From positions 1,860,001 through 1,924,000 of the forward strand of contig CP012810.1 in the NCBI GenBank assembly GCA_001936135.1: 64,000 bases of DNA. Direction: 5' to 3'. The DNA comes from Saccharomycopsis fibuligera x Saccharomycopsis cf. fibuligera. Taxonomy: Eukaryota > Ascomycota > Saccharomycetes > Ascoideales > Saccharomycopsidaceae. The notes beneath the pieces are model-generated. The model did no database searches and was not told where the DNA came from. It saw nothing but the letters and a program-made list of their open reading frames with translations. Positions within the stretch are counted from its first letter, which is position 1; the number at the start of each line of letters is the position of its first letter. Shown here piece by piece: positions 33,250-43,528 of this stretch. Position numbers and translations under genes: made by a program.

Positions 33250-35613
33250 ATGAGTTTTGTGAATAAGAGCGGTGCCAAGTTTGCTCCAAAGATTAAGCGG
33301 AGAAATCCGGTTAAGAAGGCAGCTGCTTCTCAAGCTTCTAAGGCTTCTCAAGTACCAAAGTCTTCTCAAGCATCTCAAGCGTCTCAAGCGTCTCAAGCTT
33401 CACAAGTCTCTGACGCGTCACAGGCTTCAACTCAAGACAGTGTTTTTGATAGCACTCAAGCATCTACCCTTCAGCTTGATACCCAGGCAACTCTTAGTTC
33501 AAGCGTTCTTGATAGTGTACCACTGGCTAAACTAGCTCATACAGAAGTTTCAGCGACGACCTCAACTAAATTAAAAGAGGCATCCACCAATGCAGAAGCT
33601 TCATCTTCTTCATCTCCTTCTGCTGCTTCCTCCTCTACGGCTCCAGCAAAAGAAAATGGATCTCGTCTTTCCAATGCGGGACCTAATGCTATGGCCAACG
33701 CAGAGCTGTCGGTGTCATCTTCCATGAAGTTGATGTCCAGTCTGTCCCGAAGATCATCTGTCTCTGGCAGCACCGGCGGTTTTAGAACTAGGAGATTGTC
33801 CTCGATCTCCAGAGTGGACAAGAAGCCATTATCTAAGTTGCTTAATGATGCTAATGATGCTGATAGTGCTGGCCCGGCTCTTAAAATTGAACCTTCAGAA
33901 TCATCATTGTCAAAAAAGATTGGTACACCAAAGGAACAAGTTCTTTCAAAATCCAAGAAGCGTAAGGTTACTCATAATTTGTTGAACATCAAGCAACATC
34001 TTAAGAAACCTTGTGTAACAGTAAACGTTGGTGCAGGTGTTGGTGATGGTGCCAATAGAGATAAGGTAGGCACTAGCGCTGCGCAAGGAATAAAGACAAG
34101 TGCTGCCAGATCAGTTGCTAAATCAGCTGGTACATCACTAGGAAAGACGAGTATTCAGCCAGGTGACCACCCAGTAACTGTCATTAGGCCCGAAGAAGCG
34201 CTTGCAAAGTCCAGTTCTGACAAGTCTTCTAATACCAGCAGCAGTAGCCGTAGTGCGCTGCCTGATGGCGGGAATACGTTGTTTGTTCCCGAGGAGGCGA
34301 ATAATGCTATTGAAAATAGCTTTGAAGTGGCCAGAAGAAGAGCGTTTGCAGTGAAAACATTTCCAATGAGAAAAATAAAGAAGAGAGCTACCAGTTCAGA
34401 TAATGATGCTGGCGGCGCTGCTGTTGCTGCTGGTGGTGAAGCGGCTGCTGCTAATGAAGGTGAACACGATCTTAGCGAGGGCCCCGAAAATGAAGAGTTT
34501 GTGGCGATCCTACATCCTTGGGAAAATAAGATTGAAAGAGTTCGGAAAACAGATTTTGAAGCAAACCAAGAAGTGTTTGGTGAGGATTTTAAAATCAAAA
34601 GCATTAAGCAAATTCCTCGTGGTACTGCTGACTTTGATGCTAAATTGCTTGAGAATTTTGTCATTGATGAAGATGAATTCACTATTGCTGATTTATGCAA
34701 TCCTCTGCTTCCTATTGGTAAAGTTTCAAGAGAATATGAGCTTGTTGTTAAAGCCAAGCAAAGACGTAAAGAAGAAAAGATACGACGTCAAAAACTACGA
34801 AAAAGTGCTAGAGAATTAGGGGTGCCGTTTGAAGAATTATTAAACAGTGAATCAAATTTTAATGAAAGAAAGCAAAAGGCTAAAGAAGCTTCTGAAAATA
34901 TATTCAAAAATGAAGCCGAGGATGAAAATCTGTTGGCTCCTGCTTCTGGATTTCAGTTTAATTTGGTTAACGGTGCTATTGCAGTGCTGGAAGAGTCCAC
35001 TATTGTTGATACTAGACAAAACTTGACAGACATGAAGGACAGATTAGTGGAAACTGAAAATCCATATGAAAATCCTGTGCACAGTGGAACTTTTGGTAGA
35101 AGAGTTTATTCTGATAGATGGGATTTTGCAGAAACGGTACAATTTTACAAAGCGCTTTCTAGCTGGGGTACTGATTTCAACACTATTTCCCAATTATTTC
35201 CACATCGTACCAGAAGACAAGTGAAACTCAAATTTACCATGGAAGAACGGAAAAATTTGAATTTGGTTGAGTTAGCATTGCAAAGACGTTTACCTGCAAG
35301 TTTTGACACCTATGTAGAAGAAGTGAATCGTAATCGTCAGCAAGATAAAAAGAAGTTCAAATCGTTGGAAGAATTTAGTAAAGAATTGGAAGAAATTGAA
35401 AAGCGACACCAAGAAAGTTTGAAAGAATTAAAAGAAGCTCAACAAAAGGCAAATGAAGAAGATGAAAATACAAAGAAAAATGATGAAAGGGCACTTGCTT
35501 CTGGGGGGAAAATGCTGCGTAGAGAAAAAATTCAACAAATGAGAGCTCAAGAAGAAGTGGTAGGTACCATTGATGAGAAGCCGCCAATTCGTCAATTGAT
35601 TTCTCAGAGATGA
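33250..35613 (+). CDS. BDP1: TFIIIB subunit B'' (SANT domain)
   Basis: Essential part of TFIIIB, which recruits RNA polymerase III to tRNA, 5S and U6 genes together with TBP and Brf1. The extended SANT domain (about 615-670) is clear: SDRWDFAETVQFYKALSSWGTDF, then TISQLFPHRTRRQVKLKF. Before it lies the conserved region with DLCNPLLPIGKVS and a basic coiled stretch; a long charged coiled coil follows. The N-terminal 350 residues are low-complexity Ser/Ala/Gln. They include an SQA repeat encoded by four 9-bp units at 33364-33399. At 787 residues it is longer than S. cerevisiae Bdp1 because of this N-terminus. About six in-frame CTG codons occur, several inside Ser-rich stretches (for example next to SRRSSV), as expected if CTG is read as Ser. 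Confidence 0.93.
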   Translation: MSFVNKSGAKFAPKIKRRNPVKKAAASQASKASQVPKSSQASQASQASQASQVSDASQASTQDSVFDSTQASTLQLDTQATLSSSVLDSVPLAKLAHTEVSATTSTKLKEASTNAEASSSSSPSAASSSTAPAKENGSRLSNAGPNAMANAELSVSSSMKLMSSLSRRSSVSGSTGGFRTRRLSSISRVDKKPLSKLLNDANDADSAGPALKIEPSESSLSKKIGTPKEQVLSKSKKRKVTHNLLNIKQHLKKPCVTVNVGAGVGDGANRDKVGTSAAQGIKTSAARSVAKSAGTSLGKTSIQPGDHPVTVIRPEEALAKSSSDKSSNTSSSSRSALPDGGNTLFVPEEANNAIENSFEVARRRAFAVKTFPMRKIKKRATSSDNDAGGAAVAAGGEAAAANEGEHDLSEGPENEEFVAILHPWENKIERVRKTDFEANQEVFGEDFKIKSIKQIPRGTADFDAKLLENFVIDEDEFTIADLCNPLLPIGKVSREYELVVKAKQRRKEEKIRRQKLRKSARELGVPFEELLNSESNFNERKQKAKEASENIFKNEAEDENLLAPASGFQFNLVNGAIAVLEESTIVDTRQNLTDMKDRLVETENPYENPVHSGTFGRRVYSDRWDFAETVQFYKALSSWGTDFNTISQLFPHRTRRQVKLKFTMEERKNLNLVELALQRRLPASFDTYVEEVNRNRQQDKKKFKSLEEFSKELEEIEKRHQESLKELKEAQQKANEEDENTKKNDERALASGGKMLRREKIQQMRAQEEVVGTIDEKPPIRQLISQR

Positions 35614-36114
35614 AGTTAGTTTGCATGATGATAGAGATGGCTAGAGCTCACTACCTTTTTTTTTTTCTTTTGTTTTGCTGTTGATTTTGCATGATTTTTT
35701 TTGTCTTGACTTATTCGCTATTTTATGTCACTTTATCGCTCATATCATTTTTAAACCTGTCCCATTATTTTCCTGTTCGTCCCTTGCTGTATATTCTATC
35801 TAACGACCGCTAACGAATAAATGTGCTTTATATATTATATTAACTAAACTTCTGAATGTACTTGCACTGCTTAACGGTAAAGACGGTGCTTTCAATTGTA
35901 GCTTTAACAGTGGTAGAACTATGGTACCGTGCTATCAGCACATGTTTGATAGCGTATCATGAGAAACATTCTTGATTGTTGACAAATTGTATTGTCTTTA
36001 AAAGTACATTTTATCAAACATATCTAATAATACATAATGTTAATTGAAAGAGACAATACCAAACAGGTTTGAAATGAGAAATAGAAAAAAAAACCGTATG
36101 CAAAAATCATTAGA
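35614..36114. other. Convergent spacer after BDP1
   Basis: A 501-nt 3'-to-3' spacer containing T-runs and the probable terminators. No gene is seen. Confidence 0.45.
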
Positions 36115-37785
36115 CTATATTTTAAAAACGCTTTTATTATTTTTCTTCAATGGACTAATACCACCCAATTTATCCATTAATTTCAATTTAGCAATTGGTG
36201 TTTTTACCCCCGGTGGTTTCGCTGAACCACTCTTACCATACTTCCCAGCATCAGCAGAATTTGATGCTGTTGTCATTACTGATGACGATAAAGTTGTTCC
36301 AATGGTTTGTGACTGTAATCCAAAGCCGGCAGTAACCTTTTTAATTTTGTTTTTATTTTCAATGTCATTGTATTCATCATTATCTTCAATGTACTCGTCG
36401 GTGATTAATTTTCCACCACCGCCAAGTTTTCTCTTTTTGCGACCAGAGGCTACTGGTACGGACGTGCTGGTAGTGTTCTCATTGAAGTTAAAGGAACTGG
36501 TTGTAGTAAAAGTACCAGCACCTAAAGCACTAGTGCCAGTAAATAACCCACTAGGTCTTTGATTTGAGGAGAATGAAACTTTTCTAAAGCTGTTCTCATT
36601 GAAACCGCCGTCTTCATTATTGTCTTCTTTCATAGCGTCAGAAAAAATGCTGTCTTTGGGTAACCCACCACCAGTAAGACTATGTCTACCACTGAGTCTG
36701 CCACTTAGTCTTTTTTGCTTCAATACTTGTGACAATTTTGTTGGAGTCTTTGTGTTTGCGTTAGCTGCTGCAAACGGACTGGCTAATGAATTGTCAAATG
36801 CGGATCTTGAACGTGGTGTTCTACTGGGCTCTTTGACTAATTGTTCCAATTGTTGTCCCCTGGGATGTTGATGTTTTGGATTAAGTAAGGGTTTGCTGCT
36901 GTTCAATTTGGTTGGTATTCTAGAAGGAGATGACAACGAGTTATTATTACAATTCTGCTTAATATTGTTTACAGCTGCATTTCTTGTATTTCTTGATTTT
37001 TCATTTTGTGGGGTTGAGGTTGCTAGCACTGGGTTATTTTTATTGCTATTATTGTTTATGGTCCTGTTGCGAGCACTTTGAGTTGGTGACATAAAACCTC
37101 TTGGTGGTCTGGAAATGCTGCTGGTATTGTTTATTGCAGATGGTGATCTTCTGGTTGGAGAAGGTGAGTTGTTATGAGTTAAAGTAGGCGAGCGGTTGAA
37201 CTTCTTCAAATAAGGCGTTGTGGAGAAATCAGATATTATTATATCATTGTCCTTATTTTGTTGCGAGCTTTGGGAAAATGTTGATTTAGACTGCTTATCG
37301 ATTGTGTTCTTCAGAGTCATTAGGTTTTTTTTTCTCGGTATAAGGCTTTTGGTGCTGTTTTTCTTGAGAGTGTCTATTTTTGACTCGAACATTGCCTTTT
37401 GAGTAACAAATTGATGCTTGAGTTTTTCATTTTCTGATTTGAGAGTATTTATCTGCAGTGCTAGTTGGTCAATGGAAGCCGAAGAACTGTTGAATATGGA
37501 CACAGGCTTTTTGGCTGCTTCTTGCTTTGCTATGAGCTCTTTTATTTCTACTTCTTTTCTGTTTAGCTCATTTTTTAAACTGTATATTCTGGCTTGCAAG
37601 GTACCGTTGTCATTTTTTTTACTTTCATCTTTTGAGTTTGTAGTGTTGGTCTGGAGCAACAAGTGCTTCAAAAAGAGCAAGAGTTGGGCAGAGTGCTGGC
37701 GATTTGTCTCTGCAAGCTCGATCTGGTGGGCCTCTGTCTGCGCGTGAGACCGGCTTATAAACTGTGAGAGGATCTCTGAGTCCAT
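36115..37785 (-). CDS. Coiled-coil protein, probably Lrs4-like monopolin
   Basis: 556 residues from the ATG at 37785. The N-terminal 150 residues form a coiled coil. A Ser/Pro/Asn-rich disordered region with many SP and RTPRSR motifs (possible CDK sites) follows, then a basic segment KKRKLGGG and an acidic patch. The order coiled coil, disordered Ser-rich middle and KKRKL near the C-terminus recalls S. cerevisiae Lrs4, the monopolin subunit that with Csm1 binds rDNA and kinetochores. One helix (LKSENEKLKHQFVTQKAMFE) resembles Lrs4 loosely. This is a similarity from memory between fast-evolving proteins, so the name is tentative. Other kinetochore or spindle coiled-coil proteins are possible. 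Confidence 0.5.
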   Translation of the reverse strand: MDSEILSQFISRSHAQTEAHQIELAETNRQHSAQLLLFLKHLLLQTNTTNSKDESKKNDNGTLQARIYSLKNELNRKEVEIKELIAKQEAAKKPVSIFNSSSASIDQLALQINTLKSENEKLKHQFVTQKAMFESKIDTLKKNSTKSLIPRKKNLMTLKNTIDKQSKSTFSQSSQQNKDNDIIISDFSTTPYLKKFNRSPTLTHNNSPSPTRRSPSAINNTSSISRPPRGFMSPTQSARNRTINNNSNKNNPVLATSTPQNEKSRNTRNAAVNNIKQNCNNNSLSSPSRIPTKLNSSKPLLNPKHQHPRGQQLEQLVKEPSRTPRSRSAFDNSLASPFAAANANTKTPTKLSQVLKQKRLSGRLSGRHSLTGGGLPKDSIFSDAMKEDNNEDGGFNENSFRKVSFSSNQRPSGLFTGTSALGAGTFTTTSSFNFNENTTSTSVPVASGRKKRKLGGGGKLITDEYIEDNDEYNDIENKNKIKKVTAGFGLQSQTIGTTLSSSVMTTASNSADAGKYGKSGSAKPPGVKTPIAKLKLMDKLGGISPLKKNNKSVFKI

Positions 37786-38210
37786 CACTGGAGGTTACGT
37801 TACTCTATTATGTATCTCTTGTGGATGTGATGATGTCTTTATGTCTGTTGATTTCTTTATTTACGTTTCTATTTGTTTTGTTTAATTTTTTTTGTTTTTG
37901 TTTTTGTTTTTGTTTCTGCTTAGAATTTACATCACATGCCACACATGATCCAGACGCCATTATTTTGTTTACTTTTTTTTATTTATTTGTTTACGCTGTC
38001 AGTCGTGGCTCGTAACCGCGTGCGAGGCTATCACCACTTACCATTACTACGATTAAGCGCTGTCACTTGTTTTCGTCTTGTCTATTTCATATCTACAGAT
38101 CCACCGTTTTACTCTTCTTCTTCTTCTCCTTCTTCGTTATCTTCTTCCTATACATTCTTTTATTCTTATCCCGAAATTCTACCACTTTTTTCATCAAATA
38201 CCCACCTCCC
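37786..38210. other. Divergent promoter of Lrs4-like and MATE genes
   Basis: A 425-nt bidirectional spacer with a TTTTTG hexamer repeat near 37884-37917. The MATE reading frame is open upstream to 38067 without an ATG. That stretch would encode a very hydrophobic Phe/Leu run and is probably untranslated leader. Confidence 0.45.
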
Positions 38211-40223
38211 ATGTCCACTCGCAGGCCTAGCCACTCCAGCGACTTCTTCAACACTTCTCAGGACGAGCTACTCCATCATCCAGCCGCCCACCAGTTCACA
38301 CATGCAGTCGCAGATACCCAGAACCACGCTGTTATCAGTTCGTCGCGTAGCGGCATGGTAGGTGATTTTATTCCAGATGCTTCCCATTTACTTGCATCAG
38401 ACGAAGAATTTAATGAAGCTGAAGATCTTTCTCAGTACGATAACTCTTCTGAGGGACTTGCTGATCACCATAGCCGCTCACACAACGCTCACGATGTATC
38501 CGATGACAATGTTTCATTTAACGAGCTTTCCGCTCTTAGATCAGTCGCCTCCAGGAACACATATTCCACTTTTGGCGGTGGATTGGGCGCTTCGCACTTT
38601 TTGTCAAAACAAAGATCAAGAAACTTCAGCAGATCAGTTCATCCTGAATTGATTCAGCAAGAGCTTGGGTTGTTGAAAGATAATGGCTTTGAAGTCAACC
38701 ACTTGTCAAGAACAGTTAGTAAGCAATCGTCGTTCATCCCCCGCACTCCTTCCATTTATGCAGCGGTTGCCCCTGCCAACCAAGATGTGGAAAGCGTGGT
38801 GAATTTGTGGGAAGAAGCAGTGGAAAATGGTGACATTACAAACAGCAAATTTTCCACTGAGCTCAAAGTGTTATTTAGTAGCTCTTTGCCTCTTGTTATT
38901 ACTTTTTTGTTACAGTCTTTGCTTGGAATTAATGCATTGTTTTTTGTGGGGAAATTAGGCACTACTGAATTGTCTGCGTACACTTTAGGCTCCATGACCG
39001 GTAACATTACCGGATTGGTTATTGTTCAAGGGTTGTCAACATGTTTGGATACTCTATGCTCCCAAGCGTTTGGGGCTGGTAAATATCATTTAGTGGGAAT
39101 TTATTTCCAAAGATGCACGTTTCTCATTTTGAGTGTTTTTGTGCCAATTTCTTTCTTTTGGATCTTTGCCTCGGAAGCATTGATAAGGCAGTTGATTCCT
39201 GAACCTGAATTAGCACACTTGTCAGCTAAGTACCTAATCAGTATGATACCCGGAATCCCTGGTTTCATTATGTTTGAAACCGGTAAAAGATTTTTGCAGT
39301 CTCAAGGTATTTACATTGCTTCCACTTATACCTTGTTCACGGTTATTCCTATAAATTTTGCTCTAAATTATCTTTTGATTGAACATGAATCATTCAATTT
39401 GGGTTTCATTGGTGCTCCAATTTCCTTATCCATTACTTTTTGGTTAATGCCGCTTGGCTTGCTTTTGTACATTTTTTTCTATAACGGTAAAGATGGGTTT
39501 GAACCACTTAGATGCTGGCCAGGCATAAAATGGAACTTGTTGTTCAAAAATTGGGGACTCATTTTTCAACTCGCTATCCCTGGGACCATCATGTGCTTGG
39601 CCGAATTGCTAGCTTTTGAAATCCTAACATTTTCAAGTGCTCATATTAGTCCTGAGGCTCTTGCTGCCCAATCCATTATTGCCTCAGTGGGGTCTATCAG
39701 TTTCCAAATCCCATTCGGTATTTCTATTGCTACATCAACTAGAGTTGCTAATTTTATTGGGGCTGGGTTACCACATCTTGCTAAAAAAACTACCAAGGTC
39801 TCATTTTTGTTTGGTGTTGTTGTTGCATGTTTAATTAATGTCAACATCTTATATTTTGGCCGTTTTCTTATTCCAACTTTTTTCACAGATGACGAAAAAG
39901 TCATTGATTTGACAGCAGAAAGCATTCCTCTAATTGCTTTTATTTCCATCTTTGACGAAATTACTGCTATTTCCTCAGGGATTTTAAGAGGCATGGGATT
40001 GCAAAAAATCGGCAGTTATTTAAATTTGGGCTTTTACTACTTGTATGGTGTGCCATTGTCATTAATTTTAGCTTTCAATTTCCATTTGGATATAGCTGGG
40101 CTATGGCTTGGTACTGGTTCTGCATTGACTATTATTGGGTTTATTCAAACGTTTATTGTCAATCGTGTTAATTATGACAGGTTGATTGAAGAAGCTAAAA
40201 TTAGAAACTCCGAAGATGTTTGA
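38211..40223 (+). CDS. MATE-family multidrug/toxin extrusion transporter
   Basis: A cation-antiporting efflux permease of the MATE family, related to S. cerevisiae YDR338C and Erc1. The ATG at 38211 gives 670 residues: a Ser/His/Asp-rich cytoplasmic N-tail of about 220, then twelve helices in two repeats. Fungal MATE landmarks are present: LDTLCSQAFGAGKYHLVGIYFQRC in helix 2-3, GKRFLQSQGIY, and in the second half AAQSIIASVGSISFQIPFGISIATSTRVANFIGAG. A short charged C-tail ends the protein. Such proteins are linked to drug and metabolite export (Erc1 to ethionine resistance), usually at the vacuole or plasma membrane. The substrate cannot be predicted. Confidence 0.93.
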   Translation: MSTRRPSHSSDFFNTSQDELLHHPAAHQFTHAVADTQNHAVISSSRSGMVGDFIPDASHLLASDEEFNEAEDLSQYDNSSEGLADHHSRSHNAHDVSDDNVSFNELSALRSVASRNTYSTFGGGLGASHFLSKQRSRNFSRSVHPELIQQELGLLKDNGFEVNHLSRTVSKQSSFIPRTPSIYAAVAPANQDVESVVNLWEEAVENGDITNSKFSTELKVLFSSSLPLVITFLLQSLLGINALFFVGKLGTTELSAYTLGSMTGNITGLVIVQGLSTCLDTLCSQAFGAGKYHLVGIYFQRCTFLILSVFVPISFFWIFASEALIRQLIPEPELAHLSAKYLISMIPGIPGFIMFETGKRFLQSQGIYIASTYTLFTVIPINFALNYLLIEHESFNLGFIGAPISLSITFWLMPLGLLLYIFFYNGKDGFEPLRCWPGIKWNLLFKNWGLIFQLAIPGTIMCLAELLAFEILTFSSAHISPEALAAQSIIASVGSISFQIPFGISIATSTRVANFIGAGLPHLAKKTTKVSFLFGVVVACLINVNILYFGRFLIPTFFTDDEKVIDLTAESIPLIAFISIFDEITAISSGILRGMGLQKIGSYLNLGFYYLYGVPLSLILAFNFHLDIAGLWLGTGSALTIIGFIQTFIVNRVNYDRLIEEAKIRNSEDV

Positions 40224-41357
40224 AATGAGACGCAAAGTATGAGCTGTTCATTTGCTTGCAATTCTTTCAAAAAACGTTCCTTTCAGTTTATGCTGGCACA
40301 TCTGTCTTTGAAATTTTATCGCATTTCGCGTTTTGTTTTGAAAAGAATGAAAGAAAAAAAAATTTTTTTTTGCCTTGTCACGGCCACAGTTTTTAGTACA
40401 ATTCAATTTTCTTGATTGATCTAGTTTCAATGATTCAGTTTGGCGTTATGACTTAGACACTTTTTTAGATTTCTAAAAAAAAATTAAATAGACAAGGTAC
40501 ATACATTATTCTTTAATTAATTCATGAGCATTTATTATTATTTTTTTTTTTTTTTTTTTTTTTTTTATTAAATCTTAGTCTCTACACTATTTTGACAATT
40601 TCTTTATCTTCATTCATAAAATATACATTTTTTTTCTAGTTGTTTCAGTTTTTGCTCTAACAGATTTGCGTAACGATTTTAGTATCTAGAATATCGGGAA
40701 CCAAATAATATTTTCTTTTTCTCAACTTTCACCACTACTTTCACTCTAACCGCAGTGAAAAATAAAAATAAAAAACATTTTTCAAGCTCTCGAAGCTAAT
40801 AATTGCAACCATACATGCGTGTTGACAGGCCCTGCATAATTATGTATGATATTCGCGCATACATGCGAACCCCAGTTGTATACGCGTTGATGCGTCCTCT
40901 GATATAGAATATAAAATGGAACGAAATGCGGTTTTTTTTAAAAAAAAAATTTTTTATCTTGAGGCAGCTTTGAGATATGTCATACGTACTCCAATGACCA
41001 TTACACTGATAAAATCCTGTGGTACTGCGCTAACAAGAGTAGTTCTTTGGCCCATTATCTTCGTCGTAAGATAAGGTTAGGGTTAAAAAAAAAAAAAAAA
41101 AAACTTGAGAGAACTGTGAAAAAGCAAAAGATACGTAAAATGTGGCCAAAATCGATATAGAGATAATTTTACCAAGACATTTAAACTAAGTTAGGAGAAT
41201 AAGAGTAGGTCAGATATTCATTGGTTAAAGTAAACTACAGATATTTTGATACTGTCACAAGTAAGCTGACACTATATACATATAAAAGGAGGCAAAAAAA
41301 CAATAGACTAGTATATTATGAAATAATAAGATAAAATAATAAGTTCTTTTCCATTGA
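40224..41357. other. Convergent spacer after MATE gene
   Basis: Contains long T-runs (near 40540-40566), a direct repeat of CATACATGCG (40810-40819 and 40858-40867), one ACGCGT at 40882-40887, and a 52-codon plus-strand frame at 40916-41074 just after a TATAAAATG. An A-run follows at about 41085-41103. No gene is firmly supported. Confidence 0.4.
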
Positions 41358-43031
41358 TCAGCCTTCAATTGCTCCACCAAACCCAACTGGTTGCGCAGTC
41401 CCCTTTGGGACCACTCCCATAAACTTGTAAATTTTCCCCATCCCACTACCACCTTTTTCCACTAATCTCAAATACGACTTCTTAATATTTTCTCTTTGTT
41501 CATCATTCTTGGCGATTTGAAACAATTGTTCAGCTCTATATGCCATACCTAATTCATTTAGCCAATCTCCTTGCTCCACTGGTCCATGCACATCAACTGC
41601 TTCGTTTGCTGCTACTAAGGAAACGTTTTCCATCAATAATTTTATCCCCTGGAAGTCCACATCTGCTGACAAATCAACAGTACCTGGATTTTCAAAGGGT
41701 GATACAATTTTATGATTTTTGATACCGCGGAACGTATTGATAGGAATAGTATCTGCTGGCCCATAGTCAATAAGCAATGCAGCTCCTGTACTTTGGGTAT
41801 TTGAAGTGATAATTTCTTGAATCTTTTTGGCATAAGATAAAGTCTCTGGAGAAATTTCCACTCTCAGACCAACGGGAAGTGAATCATGTCTTGGGGAATT
41901 CTTAGGCAAGTATGAGGCCGTAGTCTTTTTTGGGGCAATTGTTACATGGAATTTGATATCATTGTCTTTTTGCTGCTTATCCAAATCAGAAGATTTAATC
42001 ACCGCTTGATTAGGTAAAGAAAATTTAGAATCTGGTGCTTTCTTTGCTGCTGATTCTGAACCAGGCACAGCATAATCAACCAAACATTCTCTCCAACCTT
42101 CGTCAGTTTTTTCAAATTGTTTAATAGGCAATGCATCAAAGAATTCATGACATACAATGAAATTAGTTTTGTCTGAATGACCTAATAAATCAATGTCTTT
42201 TTCAGTATCTACCCACCGAATAGTATTACCCCAAATTGTTTTCCCAGCATATCCAATTCCATCTGCTGACTCCTTAAGCTCACTTTGTGCGCCACATAAT
42301 AACTCAAATTGTTGTTGTCTTAATAATGGTGACGCTTCCACAAGGATAACATTGGTAGCTTCTTTAACTTTCGGATCCTTGAGCAATCGATTAAAAGAGC
42401 GTAACGTATCATACATCAACGTTCCCTTTCCTGGACCAAATTCAATAAATTGCAAACTTTGGGGCTGATTTTGCGTCAAGTAAATTGTGAAGAACCACAC
42501 GCCGATCATTTCTCCAAACATCTGTGAAATTTCTGGAGAGGTGACAAAATCACCAGCAGATTTGAGACCAAGTGGGTCACGGGTAGTATAGTAGCCGAAT
42601 TCGGGATGGGTGAGACATGTTTTCATATATCCTGAGAGAGATAATGGACCGGTAGTTTTGATCATTTGGACAAGAATGTCGCTTAGATTGTTTAATTGAA
42701 TCTTTTTTTCTAATGATGTTGTTGCTGGTGTTGTTGGGGTAGATGCTGGCGGCACAGTGTTGAAGGCATTCCCATTACGCTGCTTTATGCTTGATTCTAT
42801 CCTACTTGAACTTTTGTTGTTATTGTTTTTGTTACAGTTACTGAAAGGTTTATGCCTGTTCGTTGAGTCGTTATTATCATTGCTGTTTGTTCCTGATTTG
42901 TTTCGAGCATTGGGATTGACATTAATCACCTTCTGCAAGCTTAAAGATGTGGAAAAATTAGCTACCGTTGTCGTTGAAAAAGTTCGGAGTAGAAGACTTC
43001 TTGAAGTGTGACTTATTGCATTTTGAATCAT
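41358..43031 (-). CDS. Mitochondrial complex I assembly methyltransferase (MidA/NDUFAF7)
   Basis: SAM-dependent methyltransferase of the MidA/DUF185 family. Human NDUFAF7 dimethylates an arginine of complex I subunit NDUFS2 early in assembly. Seen: an Arg/Ser-rich presequence (residues 1-30, with no acidic residue), an Asn-rich linker, then PLSLSGYMKTCLTHPEFGYYT, DFVTSPEISQMFGEMIG, the SAM-binding motif FIEFGPGKGTLMYD near 191-204, FFDALPIKQFE, and LIDYGP. At 557 residues it is longer than the human protein because of the Asn-rich N-terminal linker and an insert near 340. Its presence indicates that the species retains respiratory complex I, which excludes Saccharomyces and supports a Candida-type yeast. 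Confidence 0.9.
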   Translation of the reverse strand: MIQNAISHTSRSLLLRTFSTTTVANFSTSLSLQKVINVNPNARNKSGTNSNDNNDSTNRHKPFSNCNKNNNNKSSSRIESSIKQRNGNAFNTVPPASTPTTPATTSLEKKIQLNNLSDILVQMIKTTGPLSLSGYMKTCLTHPEFGYYTTRDPLGLKSAGDFVTSPEISQMFGEMIGVWFFTIYLTQNQPQSLQFIEFGPGKGTLMYDTLRSFNRLLKDPKVKEATNVILVEASPLLRQQQFELLCGAQSELKESADGIGYAGKTIWGNTIRWVDTEKDIDLLGHSDKTNFIVCHEFFDALPIKQFEKTDEGWRECLVDYAVPGSESAAKKAPDSKFSLPNQAVIKSSDLDKQQKDNDIKFHVTIAPKKTTASYLPKNSPRHDSLPVGLRVEISPETLSYAKKIQEIITSNTQSTGAALLIDYGPADTIPINTFRGIKNHKIVSPFENPGTVDLSADVDFQGIKLLMENVSLVAANEAVDVHGPVEQGDWLNELGMAYRAEQLFQIAKNDEQRENIKKSYLRLVEKGGSGMGKIYKFMGVVPKGTAQPVGFGGAIEG

Positions 43032-43528
43032 TGTGCAATTAAGACTTTGTTTTATATGAACAATTTTAGATAGATCTCGTTGGTATTATTTTCTACATGC
43101 ACGGACTTTCTTCTTCATCTATATATAACATCAGCGATGTTCACCACCAATTTTTTTTTCACACCGGACACAAAAGTCACGAGGACATAAGGTCGGAAGG
43201 TGCTTGAGGTATGGTAAGTCGATTACTTAATCGAATTTGTCACGCTTAATATAAATTTAGCCGAGGGTACGGTTTAACCGCAAGCATATATGATAATAAA
43301 GACTACAGTTTCTTGATCATATTGTGTCATAATTATTAATCATTATAAACTTTCACTAGAATACATTTAGTACACAAAAATATTAAAATAAATGAACTGA
43401 ATAAACTGAAAAAAAGAAACAACTAAAAAGAGAGAAAAAAATTAACAAAAGAGATTGTAAATATGCAGGAAAAGACTGAAATTAAAAGAAGTAAAAGATA
43501 ACAAAAAAACTTTTTAATTAACCAATGT
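43032..43528. other. Spacer between FMP27 and NDUFAF7-like gene
   Basis: A 497-nt spacer with the NDUFAF7-type promoter and the A-rich 3' end of the giant gene. Nothing else is seen. Confidence 0.45.

Noticed and set aside
38067-38210. Upstream in-frame extension of the MATE protein with a hydrophobic run
   Set aside because: No ATG in the extension; the ATG at 38211 gives the expected cytoplasmic N-tail.
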